This document shows, piece after piece, positions 43,517 through 56,397 of a stretch of DNA of 64,000 nucleotides; position 1 is the stretch's first letter; every line of letters starts with the position of its first letter. Position numbers and translations under genes: made by a program. The notes below the pieces were generated by a model. That model was not told where the DNA came from, made no database searches, and was given only the letters and a program-made list of their open reading frames with translations. This DNA is from Sacculina carcini (Eukaryota; Arthropoda; Thecostraca; Sacculinidae): assembly GCA_916048095.2 (NCBI GenBank), contig OU696585.1, positions 7,620,466 through 7,684,465 on the forward strand. Direction: 5' to 3'.

Positions 43517-46500
43517 GTTCATTGGTCGACAGACTCAAGAAGCACAATATTGTACCTGGTATCATTCGAGCAGCGGCGTATGATCAATTGGAGGTGATGT
43601 GTCTCTGGCTCCAGTGTTGTTATGTCACTCTTATCTTATTTTCTCCTATCTTAATTGTGTTGGATTTTCTCTACTATCTCGCTCTGTCTGTTAGGTTTGT
43701 TCGTTTTTGTATGCACAATTTTCCAGTCCGTTTTGCACGAGGCTCGTAGGCAACTAAACCTCCATTTTTTCTCAATAAACTTTCATTTCATCATATTTGC
43801 AATCATTGCATGCCACCTGCAAAGCTTGCACACTTACCCTCACTTAATAGCCGTTTTTAGCTGCCTCCGAGTTGCACGTGCAATTGCAACTGTTCCGCCT
43901 TGTTCTCACGTGCAGTTATTTTGCTCAATGCACGCCCAACATTGTGTTAATGCACACCTCCCACGTGGAGGTTGAATGCAGAGCCGTTGGGAGGACTTAT
44001 GAGGCCCCCCCGAAGGCAACACTTGGGGCCCCCATTATAAATAAACCATCAAGTAATGAATTTATATATTATACATAATCACATAATACAAGCTAAGGAG
44101 AAAACATCTGAGCAAAAAGGTTAAGGCTATACATAATATGATACATTTTAATGTCATACGTGAAGCAACGGGGCCCCTCAACACTCGGGCCTCCCCCGGC
44201 CGGGGGGTACGGGCAACGCCACCTAGATACACCTAGATATGTATCTAGGATGCGTTGGTACGGGGGGCGGTTGCTACGGCTCTGGTTGAATGGTGCATGA
44301 CCTTGAAACTAGCAGCATTTTTCCAGTGTGCTTTTGATTGCTGTTCTGTTCTGATTGTTTCTCAACGTGGGCCATATTGCCTCTCAGGGACCATGGGATT
44401 TTATGAGGGGTGAATTGGGAGCAAATTTTTGAAAACGGGGACCAGTGTATTTTAATATTATTATATGTTGATCATTTGAAGCAGTTTATTTCGAAAATGC
44501 TAGAAAATCTCATTGAGTTTCAATTGTAATAACATTGTCTTAAATTGATATTCCGAGTACCAGATTTTCTACTATATTCACTCTTCTGGTGGTATTAAAG
44601 TGAATAAAAATGGGTTTGAAGAGTGAAGAGGAGAAGGCTGGTTGATTTCTGGGAGGTCACAAGGATTGGCATTGTATTGTAGAGCTGCATGGCAAGAAAA
44701 CGGTGTAAAATATCTGGGCTGGATTACACTGTAGACTTATTGTGTGGTGTTGTGACGCACAGGTGGCATACAAGCACGATGACAAGATTCTACGTGTTGA
44801 GCTCGGCAATTTACTAAAATTTCGTCAAGTAGAAAAGGAGCCTGATGTGTCTTGGAACGCGGAGCCAGATACAAATTACGCTCTAGTGTTGTTTGGTGAG
44901 TCACTCTTGTTACTACATATTGTTACTCTCACACTCTCATTATCAACCATTCATTTACTGATACTGTAGATCTCGGCCATTAAGCCCATATTTCAATCCA
45001 AAATTCTACTGCATGTTTTCCATGGTGGGTTTAATGAGCAGAGCTATTTCAGGGTCGACAAAATTCAGTCTGCCAAAGTTGTATTCATCCAAAAATAACA
45101 TTTCAAAAATACTACCGGAGAAAGTTCAAATTTTGGGTTGGCTTATTGGACCTAGTACTACTGAACACCTAGTATTTCAGGCTTGAAAAGCGGTTGGGCT
45201 TAATGGCCGGGAACTGCAGTACACACTCTATCACTCTCTCTTTCTCCCACTCTCTCTCTCTGATCGTCACGCTTTGTGTCAAACGAGAAATTATTGCTTC
45301 TAAAATTATTGCTTCTGTTAAATTTGTAAAATTCAATCAGTTTCCGATTTTCAACTCGTTCATTTCCATGTATAAATCATAATCAAATCTCCCTAACCCT
45401 CCTATCTTCTAGCAATGTCAAACCCAGCTTTTTCAGTCTGTCCAAATATGTCAACTGTTTGATGCTTCCTAATATTTTGTGTCTAATTTCTGTACTTTCT
45501 CCAATTTCTTAATATGCGTGTGTGTGTGTGTTGTGTGTGTGTTGTGTGTGTGTGTGTGTATGCGTCATACCCGTGTTATGTGTGCAAGCAGGCCCATCAA
45601 ATAGTCAGCCGATGCAGTGGATGTACTGGTTGGTGGTGAACATCAACGGCAGTGATGTCTCCTCAGGTCGTACTGTCAATAAGTATTTATCTCCGCTCAG
45701 CGCAGCCAAGCAGCGCAGGCTAGTCATCTCGTGCCGTCCAATTAGACAATTACGACGACACAGCGCTGATTGAGTGTGTGCAATACATATGGTGCAATTA
45801 AACTGGTGAATCACGCTACTGTGTCTTGTATATGTCTGTGTGTGTGTGTGTTTGCAGGTTGTTGTTTCTTTTGTACCAACAGCCCGAAAGTCTTGACCAT
45901 GGCTCCATCAAAAAACAGGTGATGTCTTGCAGAGTGACTCACTGTGACTCACACTGTAACTGTATACTGTAGAACAGTGCCTACTTACTTTTTCTGACAG
46001 CAACCCAAATCTTGCACATCACGACTCAAGCCTACATATAGATATACAAATTGTTTATAAAACTTTTTTCACTTTAGAACAGGGCGTTATATGGTGATAG
46101 ATATATAGTGTCTTATAAATGGGATAGATATATAGTGTCTTATAAATGGGATAGATATATAGTGTCTTATATATGGGATTGTTATATAGTGTATTATATA
46201 TGGGAGTAATTCTTTTAGGACTAGTATTTACTTTTTTCCATATTTTTTGCCCAAAATTGAAGGTGTATTTTTTACACGTTTTTTTGACAGCCATTGTCAT
46301 AATAACTGCAATTTCATTTGATCTTGTCTTATTTGGCTGAAGTTCTCTTAAGATCTTGTATCAAGTTGGCTGAAGCTAGGACTCCGTGGTGTAGTTGTTA
46401 GTCTGGGGAGGTGGCCCTCTCTAATACGTCTTACGTCCTTGTGGCGTCATAGCGTGGAGAGGGTCGGTTCTGCGGTGACAGCGAGCTGCACGGGACACAC

Positions 46501-46735
46501 CTGTGTGTTCATAAGCTTCGACTTCTTCCCGTGTAGCAGCTGTCAGTTATTTGGGTGTGATGATCCTTTTATGCTCGTTCATGCTTGATGATGGAAATCA
46601 TGTTGCACTTGCAACATGCTCGTGTTTTGATATCAGTATCTCCACATATCGAGCGTAGCATCATTCGCCGAGCAGCACAAGCTCGGTGAGCTAAAGGCCG
46701 TCAACTTCTTTCTTATTGAGAAAGACGACGACTGA
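43517..46735 (+). CDS. Phosphatidylethanolamine-binding protein (PEBP) gene, copy B, five exons, 5' end not found
   Basis: Exons: 43517-43593, 44763-44895, 45592-45718, 45858-45918 and 46637-46735 (TGA). Splice sites and phases are as in copy A, including the GC donor after exon 3. The product has SLVDRLKKHNIVPGII, closer to ordinary PEBPs than copy A, then EPDVSWNAEPDTNYALVLFG, WMYWLVVNINGSDVSSG, LLFLLYQQPESLDH and FAEQHKLGELKAVNFF, ending in DDD. The DPDAPxR loop is replaced by GPSNSQPMQ, the first pocket His by Tyr (WMYW) and GxHRY by KQRRL, so the classical ligand site is gone. Exon 3 is 12 nt and exon 5 is 6 nt shorter than in A, both in frame. A MITE (43979-44284) sits in intron 1. The first coding exon is not identified. 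Confidence 0.85.
43979..44284. mobile_element. 306-bp hAT-type MITE
   Basis: Ends CAGAGCCGT and ACGGCTCTG are inverted. The 8-bp duplication GTTGAATG flanks both sides (43971-43978, 44285-44292) and is single in copy A. No coding capacity. It lies in intron 1 of PEBP-B. Confidence 0.9.
46096..46206. repeat. 28-bp minisatellite, ~4 units (copy B)
   Basis: Homolog of 9903-10072 with fewer units, in the last intron of PEBP-B. Confidence 0.9.
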
Positions 46736-46996
46736 GTGCGCACACATTGTACCAGCAGCGCACCGATCAGTTACTGTTTCTCAGCGTATATATCTGTGTG
46801 TGTGTGTGTGTGTGTGGGTGTGTGTGTGGGTGTGTGTGTGTGTGTGTGTGTATTTAGCAGCGTGTTTATCCACCAATTTGGCAATACATTTCAGCATAAT
46901 TGTTGTTTATCATTCAACCAGCCCAGCATCAGTTGAAACAGTTCCCATACTCCCCTACGTTTAATCACAACGTATTCGAGAATCTGCTACCATCAA

Positions 46997-47193
46997 CAGT
47001 GGCGGATTCAGAGGAAAGTTTTGGGGGGCTGAATCTTGGGGGTGATCAGTCATGTACATCACTATGCAACGTCTTTGCGATGCAAATTCAAAAGAAAAAA
47101 ATTGACATCTTAGTAAACCTCTTGGTTATGAGGAGTTGATGGAAACATTTTTGGGGACTTTATTCCCCTGAGCCCCCTCTGGTTCCGCCACTG
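46997..47193. mobile_element. MITE with CAGTGGCGGA ends (copy B)
   Basis: Homolog of 10944-11140; nearly identical. Confidence 0.65.
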
Positions 47194-47613
47194 TCCATAC
47201 ACAATTCATGTGTCTCGTGTGAAGGTCATGACTTGGGACCTTTTCAATGATATATACACACATTTACGCACACACACACACACGTGAATTGTGCAGTGTT
47301 ATTGTGCAGTATTCTTCATTATTGTGCAGTAGTGTTGTGTGTTATGTGTGTCACTGAATTGTGTAGTTGAATTGTGTATTGTTGTGTGTAATGTGTGTAT
47401 GGACAATGTGTATTGTTGTGTGTTGTGTAAAGCACGAAGCTAATTTTTCTACGAAGTTTATGGTGTCTGTATGAATACGGTTATAATAAGTTCAGTTATT
47501 AGTTAATCCTGATACGTTCACAAATAGGTTTAATAAACTGCAAATTATATATCTCGGTATTTTTTTCATAATCGTAATTTCATCTGGGACCGCCTAATTC
47601 GTTTTGCCTAAAG

Positions 47614-47899
47614 CAGGGGTTCCCAACCTATTTCGCTCCGCGACCCTCAGGACAGATCCGGAGGGCTCCATAACCCCCCAGTAAAATATTAAATAAGTTA
47701 GAAAAACATCTTTATACTGAATTATTATCGCATTCCACATTTTAATGCCATCGTTATTTAATTTATTCGAAAATACGAAGAAAAAACATAATGTGTTCAT
47801 AACATGGAATTTTGTGCAAATTTTGAAGAATGCAATTTTTTCAGGCGGCTCTCACGACCTCCTGAAGTGGCCTCGCGACCCACCGCTTGGGAATGTCTC
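47614..47899. mobile_element. hAT-like MITE with CAGGGGTTCCCAAC end (copy B)
   Basis: Homolog of 11561-11846; nearly identical. Confidence 0.5.
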
Positions 47900-48271
47900 G
47901 CCTAGGGTCTCCAGTTATCTAACACCGGTCCTGTGTATAATCAACGATAAGCGTTTCTTGCCAGAGGATGCATATGCACACACACACACGCTTCTTCACA
48001 ATGTGCCTGACAAGCACGGGGTGTCAACCACACGGAACAAACAATTATTCTTGGTAGAGCCGAAGCTTATGAACACACAGGTGTGCCCCGTGCAGCTCGC
48101 TGCCACCGCAGAATCGACCCCCGCCACGCTATGGCGCCACAAGGACGGAAGACGTATTAGAGAGGGTCACCTGCCCAGAATGCATGACACAACTCATGAC
48201 TGATATCTGGTACCATCATTTACTGCTGGGTGAAGAGGGACTGTTGGATTATAGAATTTGCCCAGGAAATT

Positions 48272-48338
48272 CTGCTCCGCCGGGACTCGAATCACGGACC
48301 TCCGCTCTTGAGGTAGGTGTGCTACCACTACACCAACG
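48272..48338 (-). repeat. tRNA-derived SINE head (copy B)
   Basis: Minus strand: box A TGGTGTAGTGGTAGCA and intact box B GATTCGAGTCCC. Copy A has lost box B by a few substitutions. Confidence 0.65.
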
Positions 48339-48600
48339 TCTCTCCTTCTCTACGCGAGCTGGTGATGCGTGTATGTGACAATGTGCACCTCATTGAGCGC
48401 GATACTGCTGTTGCCACTCACAAATCACGCACTTGCCTGCACAACTCTGACATGTGCGAAAAACACAAGTTTAGCTGACTGAAATATCAATAGTGGTGGT
48501 GCAATCATCATAAAGTGTATACTAAATCAGGTAATCAACGGATAAAAAGCACGTTTTTCAGTGATTGTAATTGATTATTAGCAGAAATACAGTTTCAGTA

Positions 48601-49117
48601 TGAGTATGTTCGAGGAGATATGATCGTTACACTGTCTTAACCACCGAAACATATCCTACACTAACACACATCCATGCAATCTATGTAAATATGAGTTGCA
48701 TAAATACTGAACACAACTAATCAATAATCAACCAAGACAAAGGTGAATAAGATTATTAGATAATTGTAAATGAATAAATCCAGGATTTAATAGAAGCGAA
48801 GGTTTGGACACAGACATAGAGAACTCATAGGTTGTGGGGATTTCTGCACGAAAGACTATAGATGTCTCTGAGACTATTTGGGAACCGCCGTCGAAAGGCA
48901 TATAGAGAACTACAAGTTGTATTGGAGTCCATGTAAAAATACAATATACCTTATACTATATACTAAATACCTTTTACAAATGAATATGTGGATGTCACTG
49001 CACAATTAATTTTGCGCTGTTTAAACCGAATATTTGAAGTGTTGAATTCTGTTTGATGAACATATTTTTTTGCCTTCTCAAATGGTAAATAAACAAGGCA
49101 CTGTGACTTATGCTATA
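48601..49117. other. AT-rich interval, no gene
   Basis: Unique sequence between the duplication end and the Tigger element. Nothing recognised. Confidence 0.5.
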
Positions 49118-51580
49118 CAGTGGAACCTCGACATACGAGATTAATTCGTTCCCGGATAGTGCTCGTATCTCGAGCGAAGTTATCCCATAAGAAATAACTG
49201 AAAACCAATTAATCCGTTCCTGGCCTCCCAAAATTTTTCAAGTTAACCCTAAATAACTATGAACACATCTTCCTGATTACTACAAACACAAACACTAAAC
49301 ACACAAATTTATTACTAAAACACAAACACAACTGATTGCTAGATAATATGATATTAAAGAAATAAAATGCGAGTTAATTATCAGCACGAACGGAGGTGTA
49401 TGCGTTTTTAATTATTTTCACTTTCTTTTGCCCTTTCAGCTGGACTCGCAGCACTCTCACTTTCTATAGGCATTTCGAAGAAAAACCTATCCAAGGAGGT
49501 TTGTCTCTGCCTCCCTTTCAAAATGGTACGGAAATGTGTAAGACAGGTGTCATTAAAGAGAGCTGCAGCACGACTAGTAGTCACTTTTTCTGGGTGTTTC
49601 TTTTCAACGAAAGCAGCAATTTCCTCCCATTTAGCCAATACCTCTCTAATCTCCTTTGTGGACGTCCCCTTCTCCAGCATCTCCTCCTCTTCGCTACTGA
49701 TCTCTTGCAACACCTCCGTCTGTTGCATTGCCTGTACTTCCTTCGAATCCTCTGTTGTCATCTCCTCAGCGTGCTCCTGCACAAGCTCGATGATATCCGC
49801 CTCATCTACCTCCAGCCCCATGGATTTTCCGAGGGAAACGATCTCGTCCAGCACCACCTCGGGCCCAGGTTCGACGTCAAGCCCTTCGAAGTTGCTTTCA
49901 GGGATACAATCGAGCCACAATTTTTTCCAGGCAGAATTCAATGTACGTGTCGTAATGCCCTGCCATGCAGCATCAATCATTTTCAGAGCTATGGCAATGT
50001 TGAAATGTTCCTTCCAAAACTCACGAAGGGTCATCTGACTATTGTCCGTGATTTCAAAGCATCGTCGGAACAAATGTTTGGTATACAGTTTTTTGAAGTT
50101 TGAGATCACCTGCTGATCCATGGGCTGGAGGATTGGAGTGGTGTTGGGGGGGAAGAAAATCACCCGAATGAACTTGAAATCTTCCATTATGTCGTCTTCC
50201 AGGCCATGGGGGTGTGCGGGAGCGTTGTCTAGAACAAGCAAACATTTCAAGGGAAGGTCATTCTCCTGGAGATATTGCTTCACTGAAGGGCCAAAGACTA
50301 GATTTACCCATTCAGTGAAGAACTGCCGGGTCACCCACGCTTTTGCATTTGCCCTCCACATCACCTGTAGCCTCTCTTTCAAGACTTTATGAGTCTTAAA
50401 TGCGCGCGGGCTCTCTGCATGGTACACCAGCAGTGGCTTTACTTTGCAGTCACCGCTGGCATTAGCACACACTGCTAAGGTTAGACGATCTTTCATTGGC
50501 TTGTGGCCCGGCAGTTTTTTCTCCTCAGCGGTGATGAATGTCCTGCGTGGCATTTTCTTCCAAAAAAGGCCCGTCTCGTCGCAGTTAAACACTTGTTGCG
50601 GGATATTACCTTCTTCCGAAATTAGTAAAGCGAAGCCGTGTGTAAACTCCTCCGCGGCTTTGGTATCTGCACTCGCTGCTTCGCCATGCCGTACCACAGA
50701 GTGGATGCCTGTCCTTTCCTTGAATTTATCAAACCAGCCATGGCTTGCCTTGAAATACACTCCACGTGTACCCGACGATGTCTCACCCTCTGTTGACGCT
50801 GCCTCACGTTGTAGGTCCTTGTAGATTATCAGCGCTTTCTCGGAGACGATGCTCTCCGTGACGGTATCTCCTGCCAGCTGCCACGTATCCACAACAACAG
50901 AAGTCTCTCCATCTCGTCATGGATGTCGGTCCTCATTTTGGAAAGAATAGTCACTCCCTTGCTCGGTTTCATAGCTTTTATGACATCTTTCTGTTTCAAT
51001 ATTGTACAGATCGTGGATGATGACCGATTGTACTGCTTTACGAGATCACTCACACGAACACCACGCTCATGCTTGTCTATTACCTCTTGCTTCATTTCGA
51101 TTGACATCATCCTCTTTTTCTTCTCAGAGGACGCCTTTCCATCTCCTTCTTTAGAACTCATGATTAATGTCACATAAAAAGCCACAAAAAGGAGATAAAT
51201 GTGATAAAACCAACACAACACAAGAGCGCGGGATCAGACCTGTACGGCGGGGAAACACACGTGCTTACTGCTGGGACGAGCGCTGAGCAGGGTTGCCAGG
51301 TGTCACGACCGAAAAAAATGACAAACTTGCAACTAAGAAAAGACAAAAAGGACAAACAATATTTTGCAAGTCAGGAAAGACTGTCATTGAAAAAATGTTT
51401 ACAACAAACATGGCAGTCCTGGCGCTATGTGGCCTCGATCGCTCGGCCACCTAGCGGGAGCATCTGAAATGCTCGTAACTCGAATTTTCACTCGTATGTA
51501 GAGCACGATTTTTGCTCGTAAGACCGCTCGTATCTCGAGTTTCTCGTAAGTAGAGCAGCTCGTATGTCGAGGTTCCACTG
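49118..51580 (-). mobile_element. Tigger/pogo DNA transposon, complete with ends
   Basis: Terminal repeats CAGTGGAACCTCGACATACG and the complement CGTATGTCGAGGTTCCACTG enclose 2,463 bp, flanked by TA (49116-49117, 51581-51582). Inside is a leftward TIGD1-like transposase with one frameshift. The subterminal CTCGTATCTCGAG repeats recur at both ends. Confidence 0.92.
49408..51161 (-). pseudogene. Tigger (TIGD1-like) transposase with a single frameshift
   Basis: The N-terminal part (51161 to ~50890) has a CENP-B-type helix-turn-helix (MKQEVIDKHERGVRVSDLVK ... SSTICTILKQ). The frame shifts near 50885-50895, within LLLWI/VDTWQLAGD, and the next frame runs 494 codons with the second DNA-binding domain (YFKASHGWFDKFKERTGI) and the DDE_1 core: FNCDETGLFWKK, LLVLDNAPAHPHG and PPNTTPILQPMDQQ supply the three catalytic Asp residues. 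It normally cuts and pastes the element at TA sites. Only one indel separates it from an open gene; a sequencing error is possible. Confidence 0.88.
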
Positions 51581-51717
51581 TATTATCTTATGTACTCTTG
51601 TGAATGCTTGGGCCGAATGCATGTAGTTATTGATAATTATTATTATTATTAATTACAGACAAATCCAGTAGCATGGGAAGAGTGCAAACACTATTACCAC
51701 CCTAAGGTGGCCCCATG

Positions 51718-51910
51718 TGTATGGTGGTTGGCAACTCTGTGATTGGCCACGATGTAGGTGCTGGTGACGAGGGGGAGACGAAAGGGGAGTGTGTTTTCGG
51801 ATGTTTCGGGGTTGGTGACTAATTGTTTGTTCTGGTTATTTTAATGTTTCGTGTGGAAGATAATCACCGTATTGTCATCCGTCTTTATTATAAAAGTGTA
51901 TGACGACACA
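51718..51910 (+). repeat. 5' LTR
   Basis: 193 bp, TGTATGGTGGTTGG to TGACGACACA. Ends are TG...CA. It contains CTTTATTATAAAAG near the 3' side, a possible TATA element. Confidence 0.92.
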
Positions 51911-51928
51911 TGGCGCAGCCGCTTGTGA
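51911..51928 (+). promoter_or_regulatory. Primer-binding site
   Basis: TGGCGCAGCCGCTTGTGA immediately follows the 5' LTR and begins with the TGG complementary to a tRNA CCA end. I cannot name the tRNA. Confidence 0.6.
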
Positions 51929-51994
51929 AGTAACGTGGTATATTTGTTGTTGTTTGTGGGGATTATTTCTGCTTGTTTGGATTGAATGATTATT

Positions 51995-54900
51995 ATGGAA
52001 CAACAAGTAGAAAAACGGTCTCAATTGGTGTCACAGTTGATTGATAATTCTGTCCAGCGAGAAGCCACTGTAGATTGACTCATGCACGCAGTGTCACAAC
52101 AAAGTGGTCCACACCAAAACGCGGACGTTTACAGAGAACAAAACCGCCCTGTAAAAGTGCCATCCAACCCTGTTCGGTGCTACAGTCTGACGCGTCTTTA
52201 ATGGATTTTGACACATGGCGATACAAATTCAACGGTCAAATCCGGTTGGCGTGTCTCGATCAGCTGCCTGTCAAAGAACAGCAGGCCGTGCTTCACGCTG
52301 CCGTAGATGAAGATTGGAGCCGTATTTTGCCTTTCAGCTTGAATATCACTGACGAAACATGTCTCAGTGAGTGTGTCGCCCAAATGGAATCACATCTCAG
52401 GTCACAGAGAAACGTGGTGCTCGATCGCCGCGATTTTTACCTCAGAAAACAACAGACGGGGGAAAGTTTTGATAATTTTGTATGTGCTGCCAGAGAAATT
52501 ATGTCTTTTTGTAATTTTTGTGAAGTCTGCAAAGACAATAGACTGCGTGACAAAGTCATTATGGGTTGCAATGACTCCCAGGCATTGCACCGCATGCTGC
52601 AAGAAAAAGACCCCGATCTTGGCAAAGTTATAGATATATGCCGGTCATCAGAAAACACATCTGTGAACTCATCTGCTATCGAGCATCAAGAAGCACCATG
52701 TCGAGCAGTTAAACATGCTCTAAAAAGAGGTGTGAGTGAAAGTGACAAGATTATGACGTCACACACGTGTCAGCGTTGTGGATACTCGTACGCGGGTAAC
52801 CATGATTGTCCCGCGATTGGCCGGTCTTGTAACACGTGCGGTAAAACCGGAAATTTTGCTAGTATGTGTCGGTCGAAACAAAAACCTGCTGGCAAATGCC
52901 GTAATAAAAATCAACAGGCTCGTGTTGCCAGTGTGAGAAACGACGACCAAACGATAGGCCGCATCACCGTGGCGGATTACAGAAGAGGAGCGACCAAACG
53001 AAAGGCGCCCGCGGTGTCGATTTCAGTAGCTGTAGAAGGCAAGAGTGCAGTGGATGTAAGGTGGATCGCTGATACCGGCGCGGAAGTGAGCGTCATCAAC
53101 GCGGCCACTGCTCGGAAGGTTGGCCTGGATTGTCATCAGCTTACTGCGTGTCAGGACCGCCTCTGTTCTGCCAATGGTAGCCGTCTGAATTGCCTCGGCA
53201 CATGCAGTGCTGTACTCACACTGGGAGATGCTTCATGTCGCACCAAACTTTATGTGGTGTCAGCCGCTACGGACTCACTGCTTTCGTGGTGCGACGCTGT
53301 GGATCTGGACATCATACACAAAACGTTTACACAGCAGCTCACAATGGCACGTGCTTCTGTGAAACAGGAGACAATGGGCGATTCCATCAGTGTTCCTGCG
53401 AGTACTGAAGGTTCCTGCGGTCGCGCAGACGAAGAAAATCGCAGCGAACGACCGCGCTGGACATCAAATAGAGAGCCCACCGCTCATGAACGGGATGAAC
53501 ATGCTGTTCTCTTCAAAAACAGATTCCTGAAAGTGTTCAGACCTGAGGGGACCCTTCCATGTATGGTAGGTCCACCCATGCGGATAGAGCTTGAGCAGGA
53601 AGCCAAGCCACACAGCATCCACGCGCCGAGGAAAATCCCGGTCGCGTATCGTCGGCACATCAAAACCAGTCTGGACGAATTGGAGCGTCAAGATATAGTA
53701 GAAAAAGTGATCCATCCTACCGAATGGTACAACCCGATAGTGCCAGTGCCAAAGCGTGACAACACCGGTAAGATGGTAGGATGTCGACTGACGGTGGATT
53801 TGACGAAGCTAAACAAGTACGTGCGTCGACCGTCGTACCCAGTCACCGTGCCGTTGCACGCGGTGTCTGAAATACCAACGCATTCCAAGTATTTCACTAC
53901 GATGGACGCCATGCAGGGGTATTTTCAAATACCGATTCACGAGGACGATCGTGATCTGACCTGCTTCATGACACCGTGGGGGCGATATCGCCTGAAACGC
54001 ACTCCCATGGGTCTTGTATCCAGCGGCGATGTGTTTAACCACCGCTGTTCCACGGCGTTGTCTGGGTGTAACCGTCTTTCGCAGGTCGTAGACTATATGC
54101 TGATAAGTGACGAAAAGTACGATTCCCACTTAGAAAACGTGTGGAGTGTACTGCAACGATGTGAGGAGAACGGTATCACGCTGAACGAAGAAAAGTTGTC
54201 GTTTTGACGGTCGTCTGCACTCTTCTGTGGATTTCGCATAGATAAAAGTGGTTACACGGTGGACCGAAATAAAGTTGCTGCAATAGCCGACTTTCCGATT
54301 CCGACGAATCAGTCACGAGTCAGATCTTTTTTAGGTCTCGCTAACCAGCTCAGTAATTTCTCGACAGAAATCGCCCACGCTACAGCGCCCATCCGCGAAC
54401 TGTTGAAGAAAAACGTAGAGTGGCATTGGGATGAGGTGCAAACGCAAGCGTTTGAAGCAACCAAGAAAGCTCTCACATCGCCACCGATTCTAGATTTCTA
54501 CGATCCGAAACGTCCCACAGTCGTGGAAACGGACGCAGCGCGCCTGCATGGTCTAGGGTTTGTCGTCAAACAACAAGATGGAAACAAAATATGGCGCATG
54601 GTACAATGCGGCTCACGAGCACTGACCGATACGGAATCTCGTTACGCCGCAATAGAACAGGAAATGTTAGCGGTTGTGTGGGCATGCCACAAGGCAAATG
54701 TGTATTTGGCCGGCGCTCCTCGCTTCACAATCATAACGGACCATAAACCGTTATTACCGATACTGAATTCGAAAAGTCTTGCAGACATCGACAATCCACG
54801 TCTTCAACGACTTCGCGGCAAACTTTCCCACCTACAATTCGATGCAATGTGGAGAGCCGGGAAAGATCATATCATTGCCGACAGTTTATCAAGATCACCT

Positions 54901-56379
54901 TTGCCCGCGGTGGACAATGAAAATCTGGCAGGGGAAGAATCAAAAGACCTACACGAGCATTCCCTGACAATTGCTTGTGTCGTGAACAATGACGAACCGA
55001 ATCTGGAATCCAACATTGGCGATGCACTTCTGTCCTCCGTGCTGGAAGCAGCTGCAAGAGACGAAGAGTATCAACACCTGCGAGAGGCGATTCACAAAGG
55101 ATTTCCGGCAGAACGTCATATGTGCGAAGACAGCGTTTGTCCGTATTGGAACGCCCGCCATGAATTGAGACTAGATGGTCCGATCATACTGAACGGTTGC
55201 CGGTTAGTCATCTCACGAGAAATGAGAGCCACGATCATCAAGAAACTCCACAGCTCGCACCAGGGAATAGTGAAGACAACTCAGAGAGCTAGACAATCAT
55301 TGTACTGGCCGACAATTGCAAACGACATTAATATGGCCGTAACATCATGTGAAATGTGCAAGCAGTACCACAATAGTCTGCCAAAGGAACCTTGGTGAAA
55401 CGACGATAAGCCGTCTAGAATTTTTGAAAGCGTGTCGTCGGACTATTTCCAGTATGCTGGCCGGACGTACCTAGTGTATGTGGACAGACTCTCCAATTGG
55501 CCTCTCGTTGTGGAGTGCCCCCGAAGTGACGCCACCTCCCGGCACCTGATTAGAACTCTGCAACATCTTTTTGCTTTGTATGGCGTCCCAAATCGCCTGC
55601 GAAGTGATGGGGGACCACAGTTTATGGCGCGCAGAACAAAGATGTTTTTGCAGCGCTGGCATGTCGAACATTCAGTCAGCAGTCCGGAGTTCCCGCAAAG
55701 TAACGGACATGCAGAGTCTGCCGTGAAGCGCATCAAACGCCTGCTCCAAAAAGCGTCGACCAATGGAAATCTGGACGATGATGCCGTGACAGAAGGTCTT
55801 CTGGAGATGCGGAATTCGCCCGGTCGAGATGGACGGTCGCCGGCCCAAATCGTCTTCGGGCACCCGATGCGATCGTCTGCTCCGGCGCACTCGTCATCAT
55901 ACGCCCCCGAGTGGCAGCGCAAAGCTGATGTCTACGACGCAGTGGGGGAGGAGGAGCAGCGTAAGGCGGAGACGAGGTACAACGTGACTGCGCGTACTCT
56001 GCCACGTCTTCCTGTAGGTAGTTCGGTGTACATCCAAGACCAGACGTCTCAACGTTGGGACCGACGAGGCGTGATTGTCGGCTCCAACGGACACCGTAGC
56101 TACACTCTTCGAATGCCGAGTGGACGGATCACGCGAAGGAATCGTCGACACTTGCTGTTGGACATGAGACCCGATGCACGTCAGTTAGAACGTGGTGACC
56201 AACAGCGACCGCAGCCAAGCAGTCCTTCACCAGTGTTCGATAACAGTGAACCAGCAAGTGACTCACATCAGCAAGCCGATCGATGTCGTCGGACTGAAGA
56301 GGACGGTTGCCCGCCGTTGCGGCGCTCGACACGACGACGGCGCGCACCGACTCTTTTACGGGATTATGTGCTTAATTAG
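51995..56379 (+). pseudogene. gag-pol of the LTR retrotransposon, disrupted
   Basis: Gag starts at ATG 51995 (MEQQVEKRSQLVSQ), hits TGA at ~52077 and shifts frame near 52200. The main frame then runs to 54207 and, in the same register after TGA stops at 54205-54207 and 55396-55398, to 56379. From the ATG at 52075: CCHC knuckles at residues 232-245 and 252-265, protease ADTGAEVSVI (D333), RT VDLTKLNKYV and TTMDAMQGYFQIPI. The catalytic segment reads QVVDYMLISD where a second Asp is expected (TAT at 54094-54096). RNase H has ETDAARLHG and TDHKPLLP; integrase has SSHQGIVKTTQRAR, YVDRLSNWP, LRSDGGPQF and NGHAESAVKRIKR. The element cannot be autonomous. Confidence 0.9.
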
Positions 56380-56397
56380 TTAGAAACTAGGCGGAGG

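Larger units (their letters stand above)
46406..48176. repeat. Inverted-repeat module with ~118-bp arms (copy B)
   Basis: Arms 46406-46523 and 48058-48176; homolog of 10272-12121. Confidence 0.65.
34643..48600 (+). repeat. Large direct duplication, copy B
   Basis: Direct repeat of 1557-12544, enlarged by three insertions: a 1,385-bp TA-flanked element (35054-36438), a LINE fragment (41034-42460) and a 306-bp hAT-type MITE (43979-44284). Each has a clean empty site in copy A. The microsatellite and minisatellite arrays differ in length. The PEBP exons differ strongly while introns hardly differ. Confidence 0.9.

Noticed and set aside
52075-56379. Functional recoding of two TGA stops in the LTR element
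   Set aside because: The RT catalytic Asp is also lost and gag is frameshifted, so decay explains the stops.
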